From Gnetum montanum (lineage: Eukaryota > Streptophyta > Gnetopsida > Gnetales > Gnetaceae), in assembly GCA_015680685.1 (NCBI GenBank), contig MNCI01007630.1, forward strand, positions 378,550 through 408,796: a stretch of 30,247 bases of DNA, read 5' to 3'. Below are positions 1-10,046 of this stretch, in pieces. Below the pieces are notes generated by a model, which was not told the origin of the DNA, ran no database searches, and saw only the letters and a list, made by a program, of their open reading frames with translations. A program made the translations under genes and the position numbers. The stretch's first letter is position 1, and every line of letters begins with the position of its first letter.

Positions 1-447
1 TTTCATTAAAAAAAGAAAGAAAAAGAACTTGCCCTACTCGTAGTTTCATAGTTAAAATTAAATGTCTACTACAACTACCATCACAAGGTTTAGTCATGAT
101 CTTTCAAGAAGGCAACATAAAGTCCCTATTTTAAGTACCAACCTCCATCAAACATAAAAGCTTCCAATGCAACAACTCTACCATTTCATGAACAAATTTA
201 TTAACCATGCAAGCTCTTAATTGTTGTAAAGATACCAAGCATTAGTAACTAGAACCCTATTAATTATAAATGATGCCAATAGCAACAAGTTTTCCATGCA
301 CACGCCTTACGTAGTTAGCTAGCTCGTTCACACACATCAGCACACAAGTGCTGCAACACCCTCATCTACCTTTCTTTGTGTTTGCATAGGTTAGGGCCCG
401 CATAAGTTTTTATGATAAACAGGAAATTGGTAAAGCAATTGGCAATT
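1..447. other. AT-rich non-coding stretch
   Basis: No convincing gene, RNA or repeat is seen. The stretch is AT-rich with short A-runs at the left edge and has no long open frame with recognisable content. Confidence 0.5.
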
Positions 448-633
448 TCATCCTGAGGTGCACCATAAGCTCTCACCATTGATGGCAGATGCCCCTTCGC
501 ATATGCACTTTTTAAACCAAATTGAACAAAAATTTCCGGGATGGAATTTCTTCACTCTTAGTAAAGAATCCAGACCAGCATTGCTGCCCGTGTAGAGGTC
601 TTTTTCTGGACTCGAACGTCCCAACATTGCCAA
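448..633 (-). CDS. Unrecognised short open frame, 61 codons
   Basis: An open frame on the minus strand, slightly richer in GC than its surroundings. I recognise no family, signal peptide or membrane segment. A second minus-strand frame over the same bases also stays open for several dozen codons, so the openness may be chance or a leftover of one decayed exon. It lies about 430 bp from the dynamin-related fragment and points the other way, so the two need not be related. It could be an exon remnant of a lost gene. Low confidence that it is coding today. Confidence 0.12.
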   Translation of the reverse strand: MAMLGRSSPEKDLYTGSNAGLDSLLRVKKFHPGNFCSIWFKKCICEGASAINGESLWCTSG

Positions 634-1062
634 GGTTTTAACTGAACGATGTCAGAGAAAGTAAAAACAACGAAAAGTCTGATTCGTTGTAACGAGATAA
701 CTTCTATCACTTAAAAAGGTCGAACACAGACAAAATAGTTGCGTTTCGTTTAGTTATGAAATGTAGTTTATTGAATAAAGGCGTTGACTTAAAAGGTGCA
801 TGTGCAGGCTAGAGTTGAATTCTAACAAACTAGTTGAGAATTGACATTTAATTACAGGGCAGCCCTACACTAATTAATCCTTTGATGTCACTGTCAATAA
901 TAACAAAAAAAAAAAAATGTGCGTAGGCTCTTTTTCTGTAGCGTTAACGTACAAATTATTTGTTAATTGGAACCTCTACCGCTAAATTGAGCAATTTAAG
1001 TGAAGCCTGAGACTGTACTTTATGTACCTACAGTATTTGTGACTCTGTTAGCATCTTAAATA
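634..1062. other. Non-coding stretch upstream of the dynamin fragment
   Basis: AT-rich sequence with an A-run near 904-916. A pyrimidine-leaning segment ending in TTAG lies just before position 1050 and could be an old 3' splice site for the dynamin-related exon that follows. Nothing else is recognised. Confidence 0.35.
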
Positions 1063-1760
1063 ATGCCAAGCAAACTTCTCCACTCCATGGCCGACACGCT
1101 GCGACGCCTCATTCTGGACTGCAACCCACCGAAAGCATTCACGGAAGACGTCCCGGAAATGGGCTGCCCTGCGTGCCTGCGCGTGAGTCTGAGTTACTGG
1201 AGCAGCAGCGCTGCGAGGGGCTGGCGATGGAACAGGAACCCGATTTTACGCTTTCGCCCAGCTATGACCAGACCCACGCCAAGATGCTGCTGTGCAAGTC
1301 CGATTTTTTTAACATGGCCTACCGCAGCTACAGTATGAAGTGGCGCATCGACGGGATTGGCGATGTAGACGTGAGTTTGGCGCGGTCGCTGCCCAAGCAG
1401 AGATCGGAGGCCGCGTATGATATGGCGATCAGCGTGGAAGCGTATTGGCAGGTGGTGACGCTGCGGCTGGGCGACGGTGTTTCTCTGCTGCTGCAATTCC
1501 GTGCCCGCGAGTTGGTGACGTCTAAGTTTGAGCGAACTCTGCTGGAGAAATTTTACGATGCTCAAGCGCAGGAGAAGATGGGGAAATTGATGGCGGAAAG
1601 CAGCGCCGTGAGTAGCAAGCGCAGTGGGCTGAGGCACAGCATTGAGGTGTTGGAGGCTGCCAAGAGTGTGCTCACCGGCATCTTTCCTGGTCAGGCACCC
1701 ATGTTCTTGGAATACTATCAGTCCACGCCCGGGTGCCTTTCGGTCTCAGGCAACGTGTGA
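1063..1760 (+). pseudogene. Dynamin-related protein, C-terminal stalk/GED fragment (DRP4-type)
   Basis: Dynamin-family GTPases remodel membranes; the C-terminal GTPase effector domain (GED) folds into the stalk that drives oligomerisation. The clearest part, about 195 codons from 1173 to the TGA at 1758-1760, has an EQEPDFTLSPSY segment, then a YRSYSM..IDGIGDVDV stretch, then an AYWQVVTLRLGDGVSLLLQF helix, and near the end AESSAVSSKRSGLRHSIEVL. These segments, in this order, match what I know of plant DRP4-type proteins and their GED. The GTPase domain and most of the stalk are absent. Upstream, the ATG-led frame at 1063 (with a TLRRLILDC helix-like segment) is offset by one frame, so a frameshift near 1150-1180 is likely. 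GC content is far above the flanks, which points to a displaced piece of a GC-rich gene or its last exon. The assignment to dynamin GED is firm; that it is a pseudogene is inferred from truncation and frameshift. Confidence 0.72.
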
Positions 1761-3640
1761 ATGTGTGATAAGTATATTTCTATGTATGGGTGAAATATTA
1801 CATGATCCTACTTTCACCCTCGTCTATCTAGTTTAAATCCTCCTTAATCATCCTTGCTTTTGCGTGTGCGCCCAATCTTTTAATGGTCTCATCATTGCCG
1901 GTATATAACATTATTTAAATATATTATGTTGATTAATAGTATTTTCTTTCTTTTCTGATCTTGTTCGTTACGATGCTCCATACGATGCTCCACCTAGAAT
2001 GTAGAAGTTCTGAGTTCAAACCCTTTATTCTACCCTAATATATCATAGCTGTTTTTTTTTTTACAAGTCTTTTTTGAACCATTGCATATTAGAGCTTTTA
2101 TTTTCTGCAACCATACACATATTATAACTTTGGTATGGATCAAAAAAAGTATAATATTACAAATTACAGCATTCATTTCTTTTTTTGGTTGATCTGTAAA
2201 GGCTGTAGCATCAAACGTTTTTTGTTTTTGTGAGCTCAAATTGCAATTGTAGACCACAAAATACACTTCTCTAAATTTTTTTTACTCAAATTGCAGCTGT
2301 AAATCACAGAATACATATTTCTTTTTAACGGGTTTGAATTGTTGCTTAGCTTTGGAGATTAAAGAGCCAAAGCTCACAAAAATTCATCTATTTAATAAAG
2401 CATTTTGGGTTGAGCCATGTCAGAGTTGCATCATTAAGCAAGTAGGGATAAGTTACATGGGTATTGGTAATAGTGGAGATGACATGGTGATTGTCATATC
2501 ACAAGAGATCACACACGACAAATAAACTATTGCGTTCATCTATCTATATAAGAAAAGGATGAGGTGTCTTGTCACAATTTTATAGTAAATAAGAATTTGA
2601 ACTACGTTACAAAATTTATTTCAATGAAAACACAAAACAGAAGAGGCAAAGACTATCTATCTTAAGTACATTAAGTTAGACAATGAAAAGAGTTTGGGGT
2701 ACCTCTAAAATCTTAAATTGATAAAAGAAGTTATTGAAGATTAGAACTAAAGTTTTCAAAAATACCTAAAGGAATGAGCAACTAAAGTGAATGAACAGAG
2801 CCAGTCACAATAAAGGTGTAACATTTTTTTTAAAAAAAATATCAAGATAAATTCTAAAATTAAATTATGTACATACAGGATGAGCGTACTTGTTAGAAAA
2901 TAGTCACCGGTCCAAACTAAGAGACGCAAGGAAGTCAATAGGTGCTAGTAACCAACATTGTCAACTCCCCCAACAATCCTAGACCCTCCACATATCACAT
3001 ACAAAAACCTATCCCAATACAATAGTAGACATACAAAAAACCTACAATTTGAACAAGGCATCCCAAAAACCCCAAAATCTCTAACTTGTAGCATCCCCAA
3101 ACCAAAAGCAACAACCATAACAATTAACTATTTGAGTCACAAAGTCAAACCCCCAAGATCGCCCGCAACATCTAGTTCTTCCCCCAATGAATATCAAGGG
3201 CATTTCCACGTGTGTTGTCAGGCTTCTTGCCATAGTTCAACCCAGATGTAAACTTGTAGCTCATCCTGCAACACCTTTTTTGGACCTCAACCTGCCACTC
3301 CTCCAACTATCATGTTGCCAGATCTACGTCCTGCACCTTCCAACAAGCCTCTACCTTGAGTTGTGTCATCATTGGCATCTCTTGTCGCTCCATTGCACGT
3401 TGAGATGAACTAGCCACTTCCCCCCTTTCGTGATTCAACTAGCAAGCCCCCTCCTCAGTGCCCCCTTTATCACCCTGAAATCTTTGCCTGTAATAAGCAT
3501 GTAAGAGTTTTGACTGCAACACCAGCAGAAGCACCAACATGTCATGCTACCACAAGGCCAGAATGACCCCTACCTCTTCTTGCACCTCAATGACTCCAAG
3601 AAGAACATAAACCTTAAAACCAAAGCCTTAACGAAGCCCA
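1761..3640. other. Gene-free AT-rich region
   Basis: No recognisable gene. The left part is T-rich on the plus strand (1790-2330). The part near 2960-3640 is C-rich on the plus strand and gives proline-rich open frames without family resemblance. A 12-base duplication of TACGATGCTCCA lies near 1970-1992. Confidence 0.4.
2231..2330 (+). repeat. Two diverged copies of a 50-bp repeat
   Basis: CTCAAATTGC followed by a CTGTA/TTGTA-type segment and CAC..AATACA starts at 2235 and again at 2285. The two copies are alike over about 35-40 bases with several substitutions. Confidence 0.5.
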
Positions 3641-5112
3641 AACTTGCAAGATGACCACCCCCCCACCCCCCGGCCAATTTCCTGCAACAAGACAAAAGCT
3701 TATTGCATCCCCTAGGATGAAAGCTAAAATCCAAAACAAGCAATTCAAAAGGGACACCCTTTAAGAAAAAGCAATATTATTGGGCAAGCCTAGTGCTCAA
3801 CATTGAAGTTGAACATTATTAGCTATAGAGCATTTCATATCGTAGTCAAATTCAATGTAGTTGGTGTTTTATTACTATTCCTATTGTTAATTGTAGAATG
3901 AGTACGACTTAATTACGAACATTTAAGTGTAACTACCTGGTAACCTAGTAGCATATCTAGGAGTGCTCAAGTAATATACACTTGGTAATCCCAGAAGTAG
4001 TACATGAAGTCCAAGATGTGCATGGACGATTAAGGATGAATGCTCATCTTACTTAGGCTAGCTTAGTTTTTGCTTCTCATTCCCTATTAGCTTACAACAA
4101 GATGATTTTCCATTGTCTCTAGGAGTAGCACTAGTTTAGGACTACATCATACACCTCACTCTAGACTAAACCATATGTGATAAAGCAAATACTAGTCTAG
4201 GTGGGAAGACAAAAAACTGTGATCAACATGTAACTATCTGGATACCACAACTAGCCTGTCTGCGAAGTTCGATCGGATCATGCATGAATGCTCATATTCA
4301 TATGGTTGAGTGTAGGGATACCTCGCCACTCATCACCAACACCATTCATGGCCACAAAAACCTATAAAAGCCAATCTAAAGCACCATTTATAGGTTCAAT
4401 AATTTTCTTAAGGTTCCACACTTTTTTGTAATCTACGACCATTTCACACTTTTACACACAAAATTATTCATAGTTCTACACATGGGAATTCTCAAGCACT
4501 CAAGAGTTTTGCAAGTTTCCACACTTGTATTATCTTGAACCCAGCATAAACACCCTATGACCTTGTGGCCTCATACCCACCTTTGGGGTTTGTGAATTTT
4601 CAAGATCCATACTGCACTCCTAGGATTCCTAACTCCCAATGTAGAGCATTTGGGTAGCTTAGATATTTTACACTTCTCAACCCCCATCATAGCCAATGTT
4701 GTAGATTTGAGGTTACAGTTGAGGAAAGTTCAAAAGCATCAAGAGTGGCTTAGCACCTTGATCATGGAGTAGATTGCATCAGCTTCAATGGGCTTTGAAC
4801 TCCTACATTAGTGAACCCCCCCTTGGCTGCTCATTTAGGCACTATTTGTATACATTTTCTTAAACTTATTCTTTATTTTTTCTCAATAAAGTTTTAAGTT
4901 TTAGGTTTTATGTACAAAATATATATTTTTTAATATCTGTATATTATTCAAATCTACTATCAGTTTTACATTTCGTTCACCAAACTTTGCATTTTGTAAG
5001 TCGTTAGTTGATCTGTTGGACCTGCTAGGGTGTCCTAAATCCCATTTTTTTATGAAGGCTCTAGGGATTCACGGTTGAGGAATTGTTGCACTAAGGATCT
5101 TCGATTTTCTAG
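3641..5112. other. Gene-free region with weak LTR-like signals
   Basis: No coding content is recognised. A TATA-like CCTATAAAAG lies near 4361 and an AATAAAG signal near 4884, which could be promoter and polyadenylation signals of an old LTR or solo LTR. I find no paired copy, no TG/CA ends that I trust and no primer binding site, so this is only a suggestion. Confidence 0.25.
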
Positions 5113-6190
5113 CGATTGAGGCTTTTAGTCGTAACAGTTTTTCTTGATGCTAGAAGGAGGAATTTTTCCCAAATTCTATGGCCAGATTTATTCCTCTCCA
5201 TTGCCAATGTTGCCATTTGCAAGCTTTTCTTTGATTTCTCGTAGCCAAACCTTTGAAGAATCAACACTGATCTTTCCCTCCCTATGACTAAAATTGCAAT
5301 GTGTAGGTGATTAGATGTTGGATTTTCACAACACTTGCTATGAATTTTATAGCCCAATGCTAGCGTTGATATCTCTTTCTCCTATTTTTCCTTTCTACTG
5401 CTAATATTTTATTCTCTAGTTTCGAAAGTTGATGGTTCAACTCTTCAGTAAGTTGGTTTTCCTCCATTTTTCCAAGCTAAGAAAATTGGTAGCTAACTAA
5501 AACTAGTTTTATTGGAAAAACACCAACTTTTCACTTTGGGTTTTAGCCTTTCTCTCATTAACGTCAAGGTAGGAGGTGTGAGATTCCCATCATCTCATTC
5601 CCTTTCTTTCCCTCCTTTGCCATACCTAGTGTGGAAGCAGTTGGAAGGCTAGCATGGATGAGGTTTGTTACCATCTTAATGACAAAATTTGCTTTTATTC
5701 CATTTCCAAAATTGCAAGTTAAAAGCCATTTTCTAGTTTTCTAAAGTTAAAACTCCCAAGGAACCCAATGCTGTCTTTACCCCCTATAGCAGAAACCTTA
5801 ATGTGGAAGTTGTAGGTGGTGTGGATGCTAAAGTTTCATAATATTTGTTGTGAATTTCTAGAATAAAGCTAGTGTGGAAGCCTTAACAACCATTTAATTT
5901 TTTCCACAACATTTTTTCCATAAAAATAACATTGGTTTTCATACCAACCAGACTTATTTTCTCCTTATTTGTGGTAAAAATTGGTAGCTTGCCAAAACCA
6001 TCTTTGGAAACTACTAGGTTTCCATTTTGACCTTCAAAGTTTTCCCCCTCTCTCCAATGTTGAAATAAGATGTAAGATTTTAATTATCTCATCCCCCTTC
6101 TTTCCCCCCTTATCATACCCAATGTAGAGGCAACTAGGAGGTCAACATAGAGGGTGTTGAACATCAACGTTTTTAGCTTTTCATTTTTGG
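5113..6190 (+). repeat. Degenerate tandem repeat, period about 0.5 kb, two units
   Basis: Segments of 5150-5650 recur in order in 5660-6150. Examples are GTGAGATTCCCATCATCTCA near 5577 against GTAAGATTTTAATTATCTCA near 6070; CATACCTAGTGTGGAAGCA near 5620 against CATACCCAATGTAGAGGCA near 6115; and a block with TTG(C/T)TGTGAATTT-like sequence followed by GCTAG near 5335 against 5845. Spacing is about 490-510 bases. There is no protein coding content; the origin is unknown. Confidence 0.55.
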
Positions 6191-7390
6191 TAAAGGGATA
6201 AATCACCATTTTCCCCCAATTAATAATTTTAGTAAGTACTTCATTTTTATTCATTTTTGTTTCTTTTAAAAATTTTTGAATTCTATTCACTGGAACTTAC
6301 TTTTATTATATCATTTATAGCCTTGTTTTAAGCCATTCTCAACACTATAGCCATGTCTTTATAGTAATCTACCAAGTTGCCCTTCACCTTTACTAGTGAA
6401 GATCCTAGCTAATAAGCCATGAGGGTATATGACCCCAAAGACCTTACTATCATTGAATGTAGGCAATCTTTGAGGATCAGAGGAAAAATTCCTAATTTCA
6501 TAGTCATAAATGATGATTGATACTACTTCATTTGCATCAAAATATAGGTTGGCATGCTGATTCCATGTTTAAAAGCATAAGCCAAAAGGGAGTTCAAACG
6601 TATATACTGTAATGGTAAGGAGTACATCCCTTCCTCCTATGACCAAATACCTCTATCTAATATCTATGTAAATATACTAGCCCAATTAATTGAGATGGAG
6701 GAAGAAGATGAAAAACATAGCTTCAAGGAATAATAGGAGGAGAAGGATGAAATTAGGATAGAATCTGAGCCAAAAAACATCTTGGGATGACTATTCCAAC
6801 AAACATCTTCAAGGTTATAGCACCTTTCTCTAATGCTTTCATTTTCTTCATGTGTATGGTGCCACCATCTCCCACTTCTTCCTACCCTACTACAAATGAC
6901 CCCACACTGGTCATAGCCATGCATCAAACTCAATTAATGTCACAAACTAAGATCCATAATCCATCTATGTCATTTGCCACATGGCTTAAATTAGTGCAAC
7001 CATCAACAATGGTTTTTGTCACCACTAATAAATCATGTTTTTCATATGCTCCGATATCAAGGTGGCCACAATATCGGGTACGCGATATTGCAGCCCAAGA
7101 TGTCATATCATACATTTGATATCATAGGGTTACTCTCGGGTCTATAAATACATCACCTGAGCACATGATTGAGAGTAGTTTTTTGGCAGCCAAGTAGCGA
7201 AACTCTTGCAGTTTGTCCATTTGAGAGTTAGAATATTTTCCAAGTGCCTGTAGTAAGAGGTCTAAGTGTGAATGGATCTTTATTCAAGCATTGATCTACC
7301 TAAACATATCATTGTGTTGGAAATAGAGACAAACTCTTCGTCATCCTTGTAGCACTTGAGACTTTCTTTCTTATGCATTTACATATTTTT
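6191..7390. other. Decayed DNA upstream of the host pol fragment
   Basis: Probably part of the same old host retroelement or of others nested in it, but no domain is recognisable. A glutamate-rich plus-strand segment occurs near 6690-6780. A TATA-like TCTATAAATA lies near 7140, followed by about 240 bases without a frame, which could be old promoter/leader sequence. Confidence 0.3.
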
Positions 7391-8016
7391 AATTATGGAG
7401 AGTTGGAAATTTCTGACAATTTTAAACAAGAGCCCCTTGAATTGAAGACATTACAGATTGGAATGGAGTATGTATTCTTGAAAAATGGAAGGTTGATTAT
7501 TATTAATGCCAAGATTACTACATAATAGAAGAAAAATTTAATAAAAGTTGTGGGAAAATGGCTAGCAGCCTTTTCCTCATCATATTCTGAATCACTAAGA
7601 TAGATCCAAAAATATGCTAGCACTGAATATACACCGACCCTGCCATTAAGCCAAAATGATAGCCACAATGACATTTGAATCCCAAATTAAAGCATATTTC
7701 CAAAGAAGAGATTGAACAACTCCTCAAGGTAGGATTCATCTACCCTATCATAGATAGTGAATGGGTCAATCCACTCATGATCGTAGCCAAGAAAGGAGGA
7801 AAATGGTAGGTGTGCATTGATTTTTGACTACTCAACATGGCAACTTTCAAGGATCATTTTTCATTATCTTTTATCAACCAAGTGTTGGACACCATTTCTG
7901 GGTTTTGCTATTACAACTTTCTAGATGGTTATAGTGGTTATAATCAAATCCAGATTACACCAGAGGACCAGGCAAAGACAAATTTCACAAGTCCTTGGGG
8001 GACTTTTGCTTACCAT
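7391..8016 (+). pseudogene. Athila-like Ty3/gypsy pol, left part (linker and start of reverse transcriptase)
   Basis: This is the 5' half of the pol gene of the older host retrotransposon. Near 7400-7480 the frame reads QEPLELKTLQIGMEYVFL, the usual pol linker ahead of reverse transcriptase in OTA-type gypsy elements. From 7645 a second frame reads IYTDP, then HLNPKLK, KEEIEQLLKVGFIYPI, IVAKKGGKW, KDHFSLSFINQVLD, FLDGYSGYNQIQI and TNFTSPWGTFAYH, which are reverse transcriptase blocks in the correct order. It is broken by a frameshift between about 7480 and 7640 and by stops at 7657, 7660, 7669, 7816 and 7828 that each revert to CGA, CGG, CAG or similar by one transition. The frame is cut at 8016 by the Tat insertion and continues in phase at 27878. 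It lacks the invariant YxDD here because that lies in the right part. Confidence 0.85.
8012..8016 (+). repeat. Target site duplication, left copy (ACCAT)
   Basis: ACCAT immediately precedes the TG of the left LTR and is repeated directly after the right LTR at 27873-27877. Removing one copy and the element restores an uninterrupted reverse transcriptase frame in the host. Confidence 0.9.
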
Positions 8017-9036
8017 TGAAACACCAAAAAATTCTGGGCTTAGTACTTCTCCAACAAGAATCGAGCTAAAATCGTGATGCTCCCCACCATGACTAAAGCT
8101 TGACGGCCTCACAGAAAGCTTCAAATGGAGTCGAACTAAGTAAGAAATGGTTTCCTAAAACCCATAGAAGACTATGGTGACATCTGGCATCAAACTTGGC
8201 AAATTTTGAGCTCAAAATACTTAATTTTCACTGAGTATCCAGCGTGCACGTCCAGCATGCATGCCCAACGTGTGACTTCAAAGACTACCCAAAACAGGCA
8301 CTTCAGAGCAAGATTTTCACAAGGCATCAACTCTTAGAGATAGGGCAATTGTTAGGTGTCATCATGGGCTCAATAAAATCAGGTTTTGACTTCGAAATCA
8401 TGCACTTTGGGGTTCACACGCTGAGCATGTACATGCTGCACGCCCAGCATGTACACCCAGTGTGTAGAATAGCGTACACCAGTCGAGGCCTTCCAAAACC
8501 ATGTCGAATCAAGTCCAAATGAGCCCAAATCTGACAGAAAATATTCTCATGATCCAAGGGCCAAGCACAATATTTTCTGTTGTAATAGTAGTGTTCGTTT
8601 GTAAAGTTGAATTCTTTTATATTGCTTAAGTCTGTACGCTGGGTCACACGCCCAGCGTGTACACACTGGCATGTAGCACACTGTACAGTTGTAATTTTCT
8701 TTACACCCAGGCAACACAGCCACCTGTCATCTGACCCAAAATTCTCTCACCCACGGCCATTCATAAACCTCATAAAAACCCCAATTTTTCAAGAGATCAA
8801 GAGGGGGGGCAATTTGGGCAAACTAGAGACAAAATAAATCGGGAGACACTTAGAAAATAAGAGTAGGAAACCGATACGCTGGACTTCTACCCTGTATGCT
8901 AAGCATACAACCTTCACGCTATGCCTATAATTTAAACTAGTACATCCTCATCTCCCAGCATCCACCGGGGCTATTCATCCGCCTTGTGTCAGATTCGCAA
9001 CTACGTTTAGATCGATGCATTGTAATCTCATTTTGC

Positions 9037-9042
9037 AATAAA
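9037..9042 (+). terminator. Polyadenylation signal in the 5' LTR
   Basis: AATAAA in TTTTGCAATAAAGTTG, conserved without change in the 3' LTR at 27561-27566, where it would act on the element transcript. Confidence 0.6.
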
Positions 9043-9232
9043 GTTGTTTCATTTCTGATCAACATTTGTTATAGTTTTCATCCATTTTTGTTTGCCTCTA
9101 TATTTTTTTTCTTTGCACATTCATGTTCTGGTCAACGTTTATCATGTTGTTTATGTATAACCCAGCGTATTGCACATTGCTATATGTTGGGGAAATCCTT
9201 ATCTGATCTATGTGTGGACCACCCAAGGTACT

Positions 9233-9272
9233 CTACCTTCGTTCGTTCCAGCTCACCCTCAAGCGAAGGTAG
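9233..9272 (+). other. 9-bp stem hairpin in U5
   Basis: CTACCTTCG at 9233-9241 is complementary to CGAAGGTAG at 9264-9272 across a 22-base loop. The 3' LTR copy has one G-to-A change in the left arm, leaving an 8-bp stem. It sits about 80 bases before the primer binding site, where retroelement RNAs often carry structure. Confidence 0.5.
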
Positions 9273-9353
9273 GGTCTTCTATGCTAGTCTGTAAATCATG
9301 CGGTGCTTGTCCCATTCCAGCCTTGCATGGACGATTTTAGATAGTACAAAAAA

Positions 9354-9371
9354 TGGCGCTAGAAGGAGGTC
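9354..9371 (+). promoter_or_regulatory. Primer binding site
   Basis: TGGCGCTAGAAGGAGG starts five bases after the 5' LTR. The leading TGG pairs with a tRNA 3' CCA, and the TGGCGC start is typical of plant Tat and Athila elements. The exact tRNA cannot be named from the sequence alone. Confidence 0.8.
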
Positions 9372-10046
9372 TTGAAACTGCTTAAATCTAATTTGATCTC
9401 ATACGTCCACCCCCTGTGCTTCTAATCTACCGTCCTATTTTCTCACATTTACATTGCGTCAACATTAAACCTGATTATGAGCCTTCCAAATTTGTGCCCT
9501 GTTCTGCAGCATTCCCAGCATCCAATCACTGCCCAACTTACTCACACATTGTAGACTCTATCTACACGCTGCCTGACAACCTGCACGATGTAGACTCTGT
9601 CTACATGCTACCTAACAACCTGCATGCTGTAGACCTTGTCTACATGCTATCCAGTTTCTACACGTTGTAGGCCCTATCTACATGCTGCCTGACAACCTGC
9701 ACGTTGTAGACCTTGTCTACACGTTGCCCAGTTTCTGCACAATGTAGGCCCTATCTACACGCTGCCTAACAACCTGCATGTTGTAGACTTTGTCTACATG
9801 CTATTCAACACACTTGCACGTTGTAGACCTTGTCTACACGCTTCTCAGCTACCCTGCATGCTCATCACTCTATTTGTACGCTGACTATCGCAACCTGCAC
9901 GTCGTGAGCTTAGTTCACACATTGTGATCAGTCCCTTCACACTGACAACAGTGCATGTACACTGTACGCTAAGGACACTATTCATACTTTTGCACTTAAC
10001 CAAATTTTCATCTGCGTACACTTGTTATGTTCAGGACCTTTTTATC
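9372..10046 (+). other. Untranslated leader of the Tat element
   Basis: About 675 bases between the primer binding site and the first in-frame ATG of gag. It contains the eight-copy hairpin repeat and further ACGCTG-type words near 9840-9970. No upstream coding region is recognised. Confidence 0.6.
9551..9840 (+). repeat. Eight tandem 38-40 bp repeats with hairpin cores
   Basis: GTAGA/GTAGG cores begin at 9551, 9590, 9629, 9667, 9706, 9744, 9783 and 9823, so spacing is 38-40 bases. Most cores read GTAGACnnnGTCTAC or a near form, a 6-bp stem with a 3-base loop. Between cores lies a TGCCTGACAACCTGCACGTT-type segment. Longer and shorter sub-variants (GACAACCTGC versus CAGTTTCTAC) alternate in the middle, which suggests growth by two-unit steps. 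Confidence 0.85.

Larger units (their letters stand above)
8017..9348 (+). repeat. 5' LTR of the Tat element
   Basis: It starts TGAAACACC and ends AGTACA, so it has the usual TG...CA ends. It matches 26528-27872 throughout. Its U3-like part is studded with variants of CCAGCGTGTACAC and its complement (near 8240, 8416, 8446, 8636, 8652). A CATAAAAACC near 8771 is the best TATA-like candidate, and AATAAA at 9037 is the likely polyadenylation signal. Open frames inside it also occur in the other LTR and show no protein family. Confidence 0.93.

Noticed and set aside
1194-1637. Minus-strand frame of 147 codons over the dynamin fragment
   Set aside because: It mirrors a GC-rich coding region whose plus strand has clear GED blocks.
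3641-5112. Possible solo LTR with TATA and AATAAA
   Set aside because: No trusted ends, duplication or partner copy is visible in the window.
6664-7119. Overlapping open frames on both strands
   Set aside because: No recognisable motif and both strands are equally open, which points to chance.
8230-8700. CRISPR-like spacing of the CCAGCGTG words
   Set aside because: Spacing is irregular, words are degenerate, no cas genes exist and the context is a plant LTR.
8244-9294. Plus-strand frames within the 5' LTR, with counterparts in the 3' LTR
   Set aside because: They lie wholly in LTR sequence, differ in length between the two LTRs and show no domain, so they are by-products of the repeat.
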